Shown: one piece after another, positions 37,266-45,630 of the stretch
How the letters are laid out: each line of letters starts with the position of its first letter
Numbering within the stretch: position 1 is the first letter of the stretch
Origin: Faecalibacterium sp. CAG:1138
GTDB lineage: Bacteria; Bacillota; Clostridia; Christensenellales; CAG-917
Direction: 5' to 3'
Length of the DNA stretch: 64,000 nt
Assembly: GCA_000434675.1 (NCBI GenBank)
Contig: HF988645.1
Span: 5,462 to 69,461 of the forward strand
Program-made: the position numbers and the translations under genes
The notes under the pieces: model-generated
Told to the model about the DNA's origin: nothing
The model's input: the letters and a program-made list of their open reading frames with translations, nothing else
Database searches by the model: none

Positions 37266-37724
37266 CTATATCACGCTTTTCGTTCTCATATTCGGCGGAA
37301 TAGACGTCGCGCTTTGCGGGGCAAGGTCCTTTTCTGCGCCCTCTTTTGCCAAAGAATGCAAAGTCATAAACACACCGTCGTAATCGAAAAAGTTTCCGCC
37401 GTCATAATCGGTTTTGACCTTATGATTTTTGTACTTATGAATGATTTTTTGCTGATCTGCTTCGGTTTTAAGGCTTTCTTCGGTGCGCCGCTCCCTCATG
37501 GTTGCAATCTTCGAGGCAAAAACCGCAAAGGCAACGCCGATAAACACGGACACCGACACTTTGTCGCGCACGAAATCAAGTATGCTCGCCCAAAAAGCGT
37601 TTTCGCTGTCGGGGATAAGAGTTAAGGCGTACGCGGCCGCTATCCCGACTATGCACAAAGCGATTTTCGCCATGCCCGAGTCGGAATACTTTTTGACTTT
37701 TTCTGCAAATTTTACGCGTTTCAT
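37266..37724 (-). CDS. Two-helix membrane protein (5' part of a frameshifted gene)
   Basis: 152-codon frame: charged N-terminus, helices at about 18-37 and 56-72, then a cytosolic stretch. The last 16 residues (from Q137) look like out-of-frame translation, whereas the other frame gives a natural continuation. Adding one C to the CCCC run (GGGG on plus, 37318-37321) fuses residue P136 to AKRDVYSAEY and yields an approximately 523-residue protein of two helices plus the Nudix-like domain. ATG 37724 has GGGAGAAGAG upstream and lies 22 bases after the clpC stop, so it is probably co-transcribed with clpC. Confidence 0.65.
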   Translation of the reverse strand: MKRVKFAEKVKKYSDSGMAKIALCIVGIAAAYALTLIPDSENAFWASILDFVRDKVSVSVFIGVAFAVFASKIATMRERRTEESLKTEADQQKIIHKYKNHKVKTDYDGGNFFDYDGVFMTLHSLAKEGAEKDLAPQSATSIPPNMRTKSVI

Positions 37725-37746
37725 AACTCTTCTCCCACGTGATAAA

Positions 37747-40245
37747 CTAATTTTCTTCCGTAAACGAAAGCTTGTCGCCGTCGGCGTCCACTTTGATTTT
37801 TCCGCCGACTTTCAAGTTTCCGGACAAAATTTCTTCACTGAGCTTGTCTTCCAGCATCTTCTGAATGGTGCGCCTGAGCGGCCTTGCTCCGTACTGACTG
37901 TCGTAACCTTTTTCGACAAGCAAGTCTTTTGCGGCGTCGCTGACGGAAACGGTGATGTTCATATCCTTAAGGCGTTTTGCGGTGGACGCAAGCATAAGAT
38001 TGCAGATCCTGTGCATATCGGCCTTGTCCAAACTTCTGAAGATGACCACTTCGTCGATACGGTTGATAAATTCCGGTTTAAGCGTGCGCCTCAGGGCGTT
38101 CATCTGCTTTTCCTTCATGTCGTCGTAGCTGTCCTCGTCGTCCAGACTTCCGAAACCGACCTTCGGCATGCTGACGATTTCCGACGAACCGATGTTGGAC
38201 GTCATGATGATTATGGTGTTTTTGAAGGAAACCGTTCTGCCGTGGCTGTCCGTAAGTCTGCCGTCCTCGAGAATCTGAAGCATGATGTTGAAAACGTCCG
38301 GGTGAGCCTTTTCTATTTCGTCGAACAAAATGACGGAATACGGTTTTCTTCTGACTCTTTCGGTGAGCTGACCGCCTTCGTCGTAGCCGACGTAGCCAGG
38401 AGCCGAGCCTATCATTTTCGAAACGTTGGCCTTGTCCATATATTCGGACATATCAACCCTTATCATAAGGTTTTCGTCGCCGAACATTGCCTCGGCAAGC
38501 GCCTTTGAAAGTTCGGTTTTACCCACGCCCGTAGGCCCCAAAAAGATGAAGCTTCCGATCGGACGTTTCGGATCCTTAAGCCCCGCTCTCGCCCTCTTGA
38601 TTGCTCTGGCGACTGCGGAAACGGCGTTGTCCTGCCCGATAACCCTCGACTTCAAGGTGTCCTCGAGGTGCAAAAGCTTGTTGCTTTCGGTTTCGGTGAT
38701 TTTGGTTAGAGGCACGCCCGTCCAGTTGGAAACGATTTCGGCAATATCCTCCTCGCCTATCGACAGATTTGCGTTTTCTTTGGTTTTGTCGTAGCTGTTT
38801 TTGCCTTCCTCGTAAAGCTTTTTGAGCTTGTCGAGTTCGGTTTTGATTTCGTTGGCCTTAAGATAGTTTTCGGCAAGAGACGCTTCTTCCTTATCCGCCT
38901 CGAGCTGTTTGATTTTTTCGCCCAGCTCTTTCACGTCGGTCGGCAGACTGAATGCAAAAATGCGTTTGCGGCTTGCGGCCTCGTCTATAAGGTCGATGGA
39001 TTTGTCCGGCTGGAACCTGTCGGAAATGTATCTGTCCGAAAGGTTTGCCGCGGCGATTATGGCTTCGTCGGTGATTTTGACGTTGTGATGCGCTTCGTAT
39101 TTGTCCCTGAGCCCCTTAAGAATTTCGACGGTGTCCTCCACGGACGGCTGATCGACGATTATAGGCTGGAACCTTCTTTCGAGCGCGGCGTCTTTTTCGA
39201 TATACTTGCGGTATTCTTCCAAAGTGGTTGCGCCGATAGTCTGAATTTCACCGCGCGCAAGCATAGGCTTTAAGATGTTGCCCGCGTCTATTGCGCCTTC
39301 CGCGCCGCCTGCGTTCACCAAAGTGTGAATTTCGTCGATAAAAAGAATGATGTTCCCTGCGCGTTTGATGCCGTCAAGCGCGTTTTTGAAGCGTTCTTCG
39401 AACTCGCCTCTGTATTTCGTGCCGGCAACCACCGACGCAAGGTCCAGACTGAAAACGATTTTGCCCTTCAGAACCTCCGGAACCTTGTCCTCCGTGATTT
39501 TTTGAGCCAAGCCTTCGGCTATTGCGGACTTGCCTACGCCCGGTTCGCCGATAAGCACGGGATTATTTTTGGTTCGGCGGCAAAGTATCTGAATGACGCG
39601 TTCGATTTCCTTGCTGCGGCCGATGACGGGATCGAGTTTCCCTTGTTTTGCCTTAAACGTGAGGTCCGTGCCGAATTTTGCAAGCTCGCCGAGCACGGCT
39701 TCGCTGCCCGAAACCACTTTGACGTTCGGTCCTTCGCTCTCGCTTCTTCCGACAGAGCCCGGCGCCCTCATGTTGTCCATAGGTCCGAATTCTATTTTGA
39801 AAGTGCGAGTCCCCTGATCGGGGCGTTTGTTCGCGTTAGGTCTGTAAACGGCCTGCGACGTTGCCACCGCAAGCGCCCTGACGTCCACGCCCGCTTCCAT
39901 AAGGTATTCGACCGCAAGGCTTTTCGTGTTGCTCAAAATGGCCAGAAGCAAATGCTCTGTGCCCACGTATTCCTTGCCCGTTTCCGCGCCGACGGCAAAC
40001 GCCATCTGAATTGCGTTTTTCGATTTTGGGCTGTAGCCGACGGTCGGCGAAGAATAATGTTCCAGATGTTGCAAAATCATATTTTCGGTTACTCCGAACT
40101 TTTGCATAAGCACCGAAGCAATGCCGTCTTTCACGGCGTACAAGCCCAAAAGAATATGCTCCGTGCCGACTATTCCGCCGGTTTCCGCGGCAAATTTTTC
40201 GGCCGCGACCAGCGCTTTTTCTACGTTTATACTGAATTTTGGCAT
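37747..40245 (-). CDS. clpC: ATP-dependent Clp protease ATPase subunit ClpC
   Basis: Hsp100 unfoldase for ClpP, quality control and phospho-arginine-marked substrates. 832 residues: two N-terminal Clp-N repeats (1-150), D1 AAA+ with GEPGVGKSAIAEG near 225, middle domain (about 410-480), D2 AAA+ with GPTGVGKTELSKAL near 570, and C-terminal small domain (YGARPLRRTIQKM). In mcsA-mcsB-clpC order; AGGAGA lies before ATG 40245. Confidence 0.97.
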   Translation of the reverse strand: MPKFSINVEKALVAAEKFAAETGGIVGTEHILLGLYAVKDGIASVLMQKFGVTENMILQHLEHYSSPTVGYSPKSKNAIQMAFAVGAETGKEYVGTEHLLLAILSNTKSLAVEYLMEAGVDVRALAVATSQAVYRPNANKRPDQGTRTFKIEFGPMDNMRAPGSVGRSESEGPNVKVVSGSEAVLGELAKFGTDLTFKAKQGKLDPVIGRSKEIERVIQILCRRTKNNPVLIGEPGVGKSAIAEGLAQKITEDKVPEVLKGKIVFSLDLASVVAGTKYRGEFEERFKNALDGIKRAGNIILFIDEIHTLVNAGGAEGAIDAGNILKPMLARGEIQTIGATTLEEYRKYIEKDAALERRFQPIIVDQPSVEDTVEILKGLRDKYEAHHNVKITDEAIIAAANLSDRYISDRFQPDKSIDLIDEAASRKRIFAFSLPTDVKELGEKIKQLEADKEEASLAENYLKANEIKTELDKLKKLYEEGKNSYDKTKENANLSIGEEDIAEIVSNWTGVPLTKITETESNKLLHLEDTLKSRVIGQDNAVSAVARAIKRARAGLKDPKRPIGSFIFLGPTGVGKTELSKALAEAMFGDENLMIRVDMSEYMDKANVSKMIGSAPGYVGYDEGGQLTERVRRKPYSVILFDEIEKAHPDVFNIMLQILEDGRLTDSHGRTVSFKNTIIIMTSNIGSSEIVSMPKVGFGSLDDEDSYDDMKEKQMNALRRTLKPEFINRIDEVVIFRSLDKADMHRICNLMLASTAKRLKDMNITVSVSDAAKDLLVEKGYDSQYGARPLRRTIQKMLEDKLSEEILSGNLKVGGKIKVDADGDKLSFTEEN

Positions 40246-40294
40246 ATCGTTCTCCTAAGACTATATTTCGCAAAAAAAGTGCAAAACAAAACGT

Positions 40295-41293
40295 TTATTT
40301 CAATTTTTCCAGCGTTTCGCGGACAAATTTTGCCCTCGCTACGTCACGTTCGTAAGCGGAAAGCTCCCTTCCGCCCTCCATAAGACACAGGTTTGCAGGC
40401 TGCGCGTTCAGAATAAGGCCGTCCAGCTTTTCGGTTGCCGTAATCGGCATAACCCCGAGCGAAATACCCATTTTCACGGTGGCCATGTGGTCCATAAATT
40501 CCTTGCTGGTCAGAACTCGCGCCGAAGTCAGCACGCCGTACGCCCTGAAAACTTTGTCTTCGAAATTATACGGGCCTTCCGCCTCGAAAATCCTGTATCT
40601 GCACTCTGCCTCGTCCTCGGCGATTTTCAGAACAGCGTCCTTAACCCCCGACAGAATCTGCCCTTCGGTTACGCCCAGCGAACAGCTGTTGGAAATTTGG
40701 TACAACCTGCCTTCCGCGTCGCTGCCCTCGCCGTAAACGCCCCTTATCGTCAACCCCTTCTGCCCAAGAAGCCTTGCGACGTGCTTCATCTGGCCCGCCA
40801 AGGTTAGCGCCGGCAAAAACATCATACAGCTTGCGCGCATGCCCGTGCCGAGGTTCGTTATGCAGCTCGTCAGATAGCCGAATTCGCTGTCGTAGGCAAT
40901 GTCCAACCGCTCCGAAAGCCTGTCGTCGTAGGCGTTTATGACGTCGTAACAATATTCGAGGTTCAACCCCTCCGCAATGCATTGCGCCCTGATATGGTCT
41001 TCTTCGTTGACCATAACGGAAACGCGGCCGTCTTTTTTGATTATAACCGCGCCGATCTGATCGCGCGCGACCAGCCCTCGGCTTATGAGGTGTTTTTCAA
41101 CCAAAGCGTTGCGCTCGAGCTCGCTGAGCTGCCCCATGTTGTAGAAATCGTACTCGAAGTCCGCAGCTTCCGTTGCGCCCTTCAAAATGACGTTGTAAAC
41201 GCCCTCTCCGTAAAGCTTTTCGGGAAACGGCAGGCCCCTCACGTTCCTTGCGAGGCGCACCCTCGAGGAAGTTATAAGATATTTGCTATCCAT
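40295..41293 (-). CDS. mcsB: Protein-arginine kinase McsB
   Basis: Phosphagen-kinase-fold enzyme that phosphorylates arginines, tagging proteins for ClpCP. 332 residues. Conserved SSRVRLARNVRGLPFP near 10-25, VNEEDHIRAQ near 117, LTSCITNLGTGMRASCM near 160 (active-site cysteine loop), and a C-terminal arginine-rich block. Overlaps the mcsA stop by 8 bases. Confidence 0.96.
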   Translation of the reverse strand: MDSKYLITSSRVRLARNVRGLPFPEKLYGEGVYNVILKGATEAADFEYDFYNMGQLSELERNALVEKHLISRGLVARDQIGAVIIKKDGRVSVMVNEEDHIRAQCIAEGLNLEYCYDVINAYDDRLSERLDIAYDSEFGYLTSCITNLGTGMRASCMMFLPALTLAGQMKHVARLLGQKGLTIRGVYGEGSDAEGRLYQISNSCSLGVTEGQILSGVKDAVLKIAEDEAECRYRIFEAEGPYNFEDKVFRAYGVLTSARVLTSKEFMDHMATVKMGISLGVMPITATEKLDGLILNAQPANLCLMEGGRELSAYERDVARAKFVRETLEKLK

Positions 41294-41636
41294 TGCGCTT
41301 ACCTCCCGGACGTTTTCCTATATGCTTGCGGCGCCCCTGACACTCCACGACGTTTTTCAGAATCTGCGCCCTGAAATGATCGTAGCAATCCGCGCAACCG
41401 ACGTAAAGCGATTTTTGAATTTTCGAGAGCGGCGTGTGGCACGTAGGACAGCAATCCTCCTGCGGCAAAATCGCCTCAAGCTCGTCTGCGGTCAGAAGAT
41501 TTCTGTCGGACATGGCGCAATACGCGCATACGGCAAGCTCGGCGATACGCCCGTCTTCGAAAACGACGTAACGCTTCACCGACGCGGGATGCGCTCCGCA
41601 TACGTCGCAAAATCTCGGCAAATCAAAATAGCCCAT
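41286..41636 (-). CDS. mcsA: McsA-like zinc-finger activator of McsB (short form)
   Basis: 116 residues. Start ATG 41636 (MGYFDLPRFCDVCG) with AGAGGTG upstream. Four CxxC pairs (FCDVC, VCAYC, CPTC, CADC) match the zinc-binding N-terminal region of McsA. The C-terminal UVR domain of canonical McsA (about 180 residues in total) is absent; the protein ends in a Lys/Arg/Gly tail. No ctsR gene precedes it, although ctsR-mcsA-mcsB-clpC is the usual set. Function as McsB activator is inferred from position and zinc motifs. Confidence 0.88.
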   Translation of the reverse strand: MGYFDLPRFCDVCGAHPASVKRYVVFEDGRIAELAVCAYCAMSDRNLLTADELEAILPQEDCCPTCHTPLSKIQKSLYVGCADCYDHFRAQILKNVVECQGRRKHIGKRPGGKRNG

Positions 41637-41665
41637 AAGCACCTCTTTATACTTTTCTAGGTTAT

Positions 41666-41694
41666 ATTGTACCACAAAGACGCGAAATATGCAA
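41666..41694 (-). promoter_or_regulatory. sigmaA-type promoter of mcsA-mcsB-clpC
   Basis: TTGCAT (41689-41694), 17-base spacer, TACAAT (41666-41671) on the minus strand, about 30 bases before the ATG. No CIRCE or clear CtsR heptad repeat overlaps it. Confidence 0.72.
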
Positions 41695-41701
41695 TAGGTT
41701 G

Positions 41702-41730
41702 TTGCAATTTTCGTTCGGATATTGTATAAT
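41702..41730 (+). promoter_or_regulatory. sigmaA-type promoter of dinB
   Basis: TTGCAA (41702-41707), 17-base spacer, TATAAT (41725-41730). Divergent from the mcsA promoter, with only 7 bases between the two -35 boxes. Confidence 0.8.
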
Positions 41731-41742
41731 TTTATTATACAA
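41722..41742. promoter_or_regulatory. Perfect inverted repeat over the dinB -10 box (candidate operator)
   Basis: TTGTATAAT (41722-41730), TTT, ATTATACAA (41734-41742). A 9-bp perfect repeat covering the -10 and start site of dinB. It is not a LexA (CGAAC-N4-GTTCG) site. Candidate binding site for an unknown repressor, or simply AT-rich chance symmetry. Confidence 0.5.
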
Positions 41743-41762
41743 TTTTCAAGGAGACAAATTCC

Positions 41763-43001
41763 GTGCCGAAACACGTTCTTCACTGCGATCTGAACAATTT
41801 TTACGCGTCCGTTGCCGTTTTGCTGGATCCGTCGCTTGCGGGCAAGCCCGTGGCGGTGTGCGGCGACCCGAAAAAAAGGCACGGCATAGTTCTGGCCAAA
41901 TCCATGCCCGCCAAACTGAAGGGCGTTCAGACGGGCGAAGCGATATGGCAGGCGCAGAAAAAGTGTCCCGATCTGGTGCTCGTCGCCCCGCAATACGACA
42001 AATACGCTTATTATTCCAAAAAAGTGCGTGAAATTTACGCGCGTTACACCGACCGCATCGAATCCTTCGGCATCGACGAATGTTGGCTTGACGTCACGGG
42101 AAGCACCCGTCTTTTCGGCAGTCCCGAAAAAATCGCTTACGAAATTAAAGAAGCCGTCAAAAACGAAATAGGCCTCACCATATCCGTGGGCGTAAGTTTC
42201 ACCAAAGTTTTTGCCAAGCTCGGCTCCGACATGAAAAAGCCGGACGCCGTAACCGTTATATCTCCCGAAAATTTCAAGGAAAAAATATGGAAGCTCCCCG
42301 CTTCCGAAATGCTTTACGTCGGCAGACGCGTGGCCGAAAAGCTCGCCTTGCTCAATATCCACACCATAGGCGAACTGGCAAATGCCGACCGCTCTCTTCT
42401 GCGCGCGCATTTCGGCATCGTTGGGGACAAAATGGCAGGCAGCGCAAACGGCACAGACGATGAAGAAGTCAAACGCGCCGACGAAGTCCGCGTCCCGAAA
42501 AGCGTCGGGCACGGCACCACCGCCTCCCGCGACGTTAAAAATATCTCGGAAGCGAAAGCCATCGTTTTCGCGCTTTCCGAAATGGTGGCCACGAGGCTCA
42601 GGAAATACGGCCTCGACGCAGGCTGCGTTTCCGTCGGGATAAGGCAGGCAAACATGCAGTCGTTCACCCGTCAGTGCACGCTTCCCGTCCCCACTCACGA
42701 CTCGGGCGAAATTGCCAAAGCCGCCCTTAAAATCATCGAAGCAAACTACAATTTCAAAATTCCCGCAAGGACCATTTCCGTCTATACGTCAAAACTTTCC
42801 CCTATAGGGGAAAGTATGCAGATTACCCTTTTCGACGACGAAAAAGCCGACAAAAAACGCGACAATCTCCTTAAAACCATCGACGACATACGCGAAAAGT
42901 ACGGCTACAACACCGTGAAAAAGGCCATTCTGCTCTCCGGCGACGACATCGCGGGAAACCTGCACGAGGACGACGATTTTCTGCCTTTCAAAAAAGACTG
43001 A
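41763..43001 (+). CDS. dinB: DNA polymerase IV (Y family)
   Basis: Error-prone translesion polymerase. GTG 41763 start with AAGGAG 10 bases upstream. 412 residues: palm catalytic D9 (HCDLNNFYAS) and D105-E106 (GIDECWLD), thumb helix-hairpin-helix, little-finger domain with KSVGHGTT, and a clamp-binding motif QITLF near 353, followed by a 55-residue acidic tail. The last codons lie 3 bases from the stop of convergent ddl. Confidence 0.96.
   Translation: MPKHVLHCDLNNFYASVAVLLDPSLAGKPVAVCGDPKKRHGIVLAKSMPAKLKGVQTGEAIWQAQKKCPDLVLVAPQYDKYAYYSKKVREIYARYTDRIESFGIDECWLDVTGSTRLFGSPEKIAYEIKEAVKNEIGLTISVGVSFTKVFAKLGSDMKKPDAVTVISPENFKEKIWKLPASEMLYVGRRVAEKLALLNIHTIGELANADRSLLRAHFGIVGDKMAGSANGTDDEEVKRADEVRVPKSVGHGTTASRDVKNISEAKAIVFALSEMVATRLRKYGLDAGCVSVGIRQANMQSFTRQCTLPVPTHDSGEIAKAALKIIEANYNFKIPARTISVYTSKLSPIGESMQITLFDDEKADKKRDNLLKTIDDIREKYGYNTVKKAILLSGDDIAGNLHEDDDFLPFKKD
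42794..42815. repeat. 22-bp perfect palindrome inside dinB
   Basis: ACTTTCCCCTA immediately followed by its reverse complement, encoding the L-S-P-I-G-E-S segment before the clamp-binding motif. Probably chance, but could fold in the mRNA. Confidence 0.5.
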
Positions 43002-43004
43002 CCG

Positions 43005-44111
43005 TTATTTTTTTATATCGAACCCCTTAAGGATTGCGCTTTCAAAGCTTTTTTGCAATCCTTTTTTTCGCTCAAATTCCGCCCTCGCAAAAAGTACGGC
43101 TTCGTCCACCAGCTTTTCAAACGAAATGTCCGCAGCTTCCAGTAAATACGCCGACAAGCTTCCCGGGACGCTGTTGACTTCCCCGACGTAAAGCGTGCCG
43201 CCCGACAGCATAAAATCAATTCTGACAGGTCCCGAAAATTCCAGTTCTTCGTATATCTTTTTTGCAATATTCTGCGCTTTTTCGGCGACGGCTTCAGGTA
43301 TTTTCGCAGGAAATTCGCGCCCCGCTTCCTCCAGACCGCCCTTTTCGCCCGCAAGATATTTGTCGGCAAAGTCGAATATTTCGCCCTTAAAAACCGGCCT
43401 TTCCACGGGACTGACCGCAACGCTTCCGTTAATCGTTCTCATCGCCGCAACGTTAAGCTCCGTAAAATTTTCCAGACACTTTTCCAAAAGCACCTTTTCG
43501 GAAAACACAAAAGCGACTTTTGCGGCCTCGCCCGCCTGTTTTTCGTCCTTTGCTATTTTCACGCCGATGCTGCTGCCGAGATCCACCGGCTTTACGATAA
43601 GCGGATAGCCGATTTTCTCTTCTGCCTCACAAAGCTTTTCGGAAAAATTTTTTTCGGTCGCAAGAACTGCGGGAACGACGTCGAGCCCCAACCCCGAAAA
43701 CACGATTTTCGAAAGATATTTATCCATCGAAACGGCGGCCGCAAGCGGCTTTGCCGAAGTGTACGGAACGAGCGTCGTTTCAAAATAACCCGCCAGATTC
43801 CCGTTTTCGCCGTCGCCGCCGTGGCAACAATTCAAAACGCAATGAACCTTCACGGTTTTTTTGGAGAGCGCGTTTTTGCAAATTATCATATTCCCGTCGG
43901 AAAAAGTGACGATTTTTGCGTTTTTTCGGTCGAAATCCGCATATTCCGACACTTCGAACGTTCTTCCCAAATAGAATCTATCCCCCGAATAATACACGGG
44001 ATAAAGCTTATATTTTCCTTTGTCCGCTGCCGCCGCGGCCTGCATTGCCGTGATGACGCTGACGTCGCTTTCGGGCGAATTTCCCCCGAAAATTATAACA
44101 AGATTTTCCAT
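43005..44111 (-). CDS. ddl: D-alanine--D-alanine ligase
   Basis: ATP-grasp ligase making D-Ala-D-Ala for the peptidoglycan stem. 368 residues, normal length. Visible: FGGNSPESDVSV N-terminal loop, NCCHGGDGENG near 95, YPLIVKPVDLGSSIGVKIA (ATP-grasp lysine), and near the C-terminus FSGPVRIDFMLSG and VGEVNSVPGSLSAYL (metal ligands D, E, N). Follows murF by 10 bases, so ligase and the enzyme using its product are coupled. Confidence 0.96.
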   Translation of the reverse strand: MENLVIIFGGNSPESDVSVITAMQAAAAADKGKYKLYPVYYSGDRFYLGRTFEVSEYADFDRKNAKIVTFSDGNMIICKNALSKKTVKVHCVLNCCHGGDGENGNLAGYFETTLVPYTSAKPLAAAVSMDKYLSKIVFSGLGLDVVPAVLATEKNFSEKLCEAEEKIGYPLIVKPVDLGSSIGVKIAKDEKQAGEAAKVAFVFSEKVLLEKCLENFTELNVAAMRTINGSVAVSPVERPVFKGEIFDFADKYLAGEKGGLEEAGREFPAKIPEAVAEKAQNIAKKIYEELEFSGPVRIDFMLSGGTLYVGEVNSVPGSLSAYLLEAADISFEKLVDEAVLFARAEFERKKGLQKSFESAILKGFDIKK

Positions 44112-44121
44112 AAACCACCTC

Positions 44122-45630
44122 TTAATCGTAGTTGTCGGGAAGGTCGTTTGAAAAAAGCACGACGTCCCCCGTTTTCAAAACGCTAAAAAACGCCTTTTCC
44201 GCCTCCGACAGTCCGTTAAATCGAAAATAGCTTTTGAAGTTTTCGGCCATAAGTCCCTTTTCGACGAAGTCCGACGTCCTGCCGCCGGTCAGAATCACGA
44301 CGTCCGCCGCGTGCGCCAGAAGCTTTCCGAAATCAACGTTCTCCTCTTCTTCCTTTTTGCCAAGCTCCACGAGGCCGGGGGTTACCGCCACCTTTCTGCC
44401 GCCGAACATTTTAAGGACCTCCAACGCCGCGCGCACGCCCTTGGGGTTTGCGTTGTAACTGTCGTCGATGACGGTGATGCCGCCTCGTTTTTCCACCGAC
44501 AGACGGTGCGGAAGCGGCTCGAGTTTTTTTACGGCCGCCGCAACCTGCCCTTCGCTTACGCCGAGATTTAATGCCATTACCGCCGCAAGCGCGACGTTTT
44601 CGGCGTTATGCCGCCCGAGAAGCGGCGTTTGGAGCTGCAATTTTTTACCGCCGACGTCAAGAGTGAAGGTCGTTCCGTTTTCGGTCAGAATGACGTCCGT
44701 AACAAAAAAATCCCTATTAAAAACCGAAACTTCGGCGTCTACGCTCAAATCGTCCAGATCTCTCGACACGATTTTTCCGCCGCGAGGAACACAGCGTGCC
44801 AGCGCGCCTTTTTCGTTCATTATATTTTCAAGCGACAAAAAAGTTTCCAGATGCTGCGGCGCAATGCCAGTTATAACTCCGTGCTTCGGCCGCGCTATGC
44901 GGCACATTTCCTCTATATCACCCGTTTTTCTCGCGCCCATTTCCACCACGAAAATTTCGGTATCCTGCGGCATATTTTTCACCGACAGCGAAAGCCCCAT
45001 CGGAGTGTTGAAATTTCCGACGGTTTCGTACGTTCTGTATTTTTCCGAAAGGATTTTTGCAAGATAGCTTTTCACCGAGGATTTTGCGTAGCTGCCCGTC
45101 ACGCCGACCACCACGGCGCCCGACTCCTTTATTATCTTTGCGGTTTTTTTTACGAACGATTTTTTAACCGCCGATTCAAGCGGCGCCGTCAGCAAAAGCG
45201 CCAGCATCAAATTCGGGAGCGACATGAGGGGAAGCGCAACCGCGGCCGCATAAAACGCGTCGCCGAGTGCGACGAAAAACAAAGCGCCCTCCGCCGCGGC
45301 TATAACCGCTTCGGTGATCATCAGCCTCGTCCCACGCTTGGTAAAACGGAAAGATTTCAAAAACTTCGCCCTATTTTTCAGCGCCAAAGCGGCGAAAAAT
45401 GCGGCGAACGTCAAAACGACAGCGGTCAAAAAATGCGGTAAAATCAGCAATATCAGGCAAAAAATCGTCAAAATCGCATAATATTTCACCACAAAATCGC
45501 GCGCTTTTTTGTTGGTCTTCAAAAAACCGTACGGCTTGTAGCCCGCAATCTGCGCGGCGTACGCCGGCGCCGTCGCCGCATACACCGACGCCGCGACCGT
45601 CAAAATCACGAACAGATATTTTTCCATCAT
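44122..45630 (-). CDS. murF: MurF-like UDP-MurNAc-tripeptide--D-Ala-D-Ala ligase with N-terminal membrane domain
   Basis: 502 residues. Start at ATG 45630 (overlapping the upstream stop as ATGA); an adjacent ATG at 45627 is an alternative. The first ~155 residues form about five hydrophobic helices replacing the usual MurF substrate-binding domain. The central Mur-ligase domain (about 170-370) has EMGARKTGDI and LGRHNAENVALAA; the C-terminal domain has DDSYNANPKGVRAAL. The P-loop reads GVTGSYAKSS (176-185), with Ala where a Gly precedes the Lys. Next to ddl, fitting MurF. A membrane-tethered ligase is inferred. Confidence 0.87.
   Translation of the reverse strand: MMEKYLFVILTVAASVYAATAPAYAAQIAGYKPYGFLKTNKKARDFVVKYYAILTIFCLILLILPHFLTAVVLTFAAFFAALALKNRAKFLKSFRFTKRGTRLMITEAVIAAAEGALFFVALGDAFYAAAVALPLMSLPNLMLALLLTAPLESAVKKSFVKKTAKIIKESGAVVVGVTGSYAKSSVKSYLAKILSEKYRTYETVGNFNTPMGLSLSVKNMPQDTEIFVVEMGARKTGDIEEMCRIARPKHGVITGIAPQHLETFLSLENIMNEKGALARCVPRGGKIVSRDLDDLSVDAEVSVFNRDFFVTDVILTENGTTFTLDVGGKKLQLQTPLLGRHNAENVALAAVMALNLGVSEGQVAAAVKKLEPLPHRLSVEKRGGITVIDDSYNANPKGVRAALEVLKMFGGRKVAVTPGLVELGKKEEEENVDFGKLLAHAADVVILTGGRTSDFVEKGLMAENFKSYFRFNGLSEAEKAFFSVLKTGDVVLFSNDLPDNYD

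Noticed and set aside
37260..37330. Programmed ribosomal frameshift joining the two membrane/Nudix-like frames
   Set aside because: A minus-one shift would be needed but no X-XXY-YYZ slippery heptamer or downstream pseudoknot is apparent; an indel in the C run is simpler.
41700..41762. LexA (SOS) box at dinB
   Set aside because: TTTTCGTTCGG contains only a half site; no CGAAC-N4-GTTCG arrangement is present.
41286..42698. A 470-codon minus-strand frame ending in McsA
   Set aside because: The first 354 codons are antisense to dinB and lie upstream of the mcsA ribosome site and promoter; only the last 116 codons are a gene.
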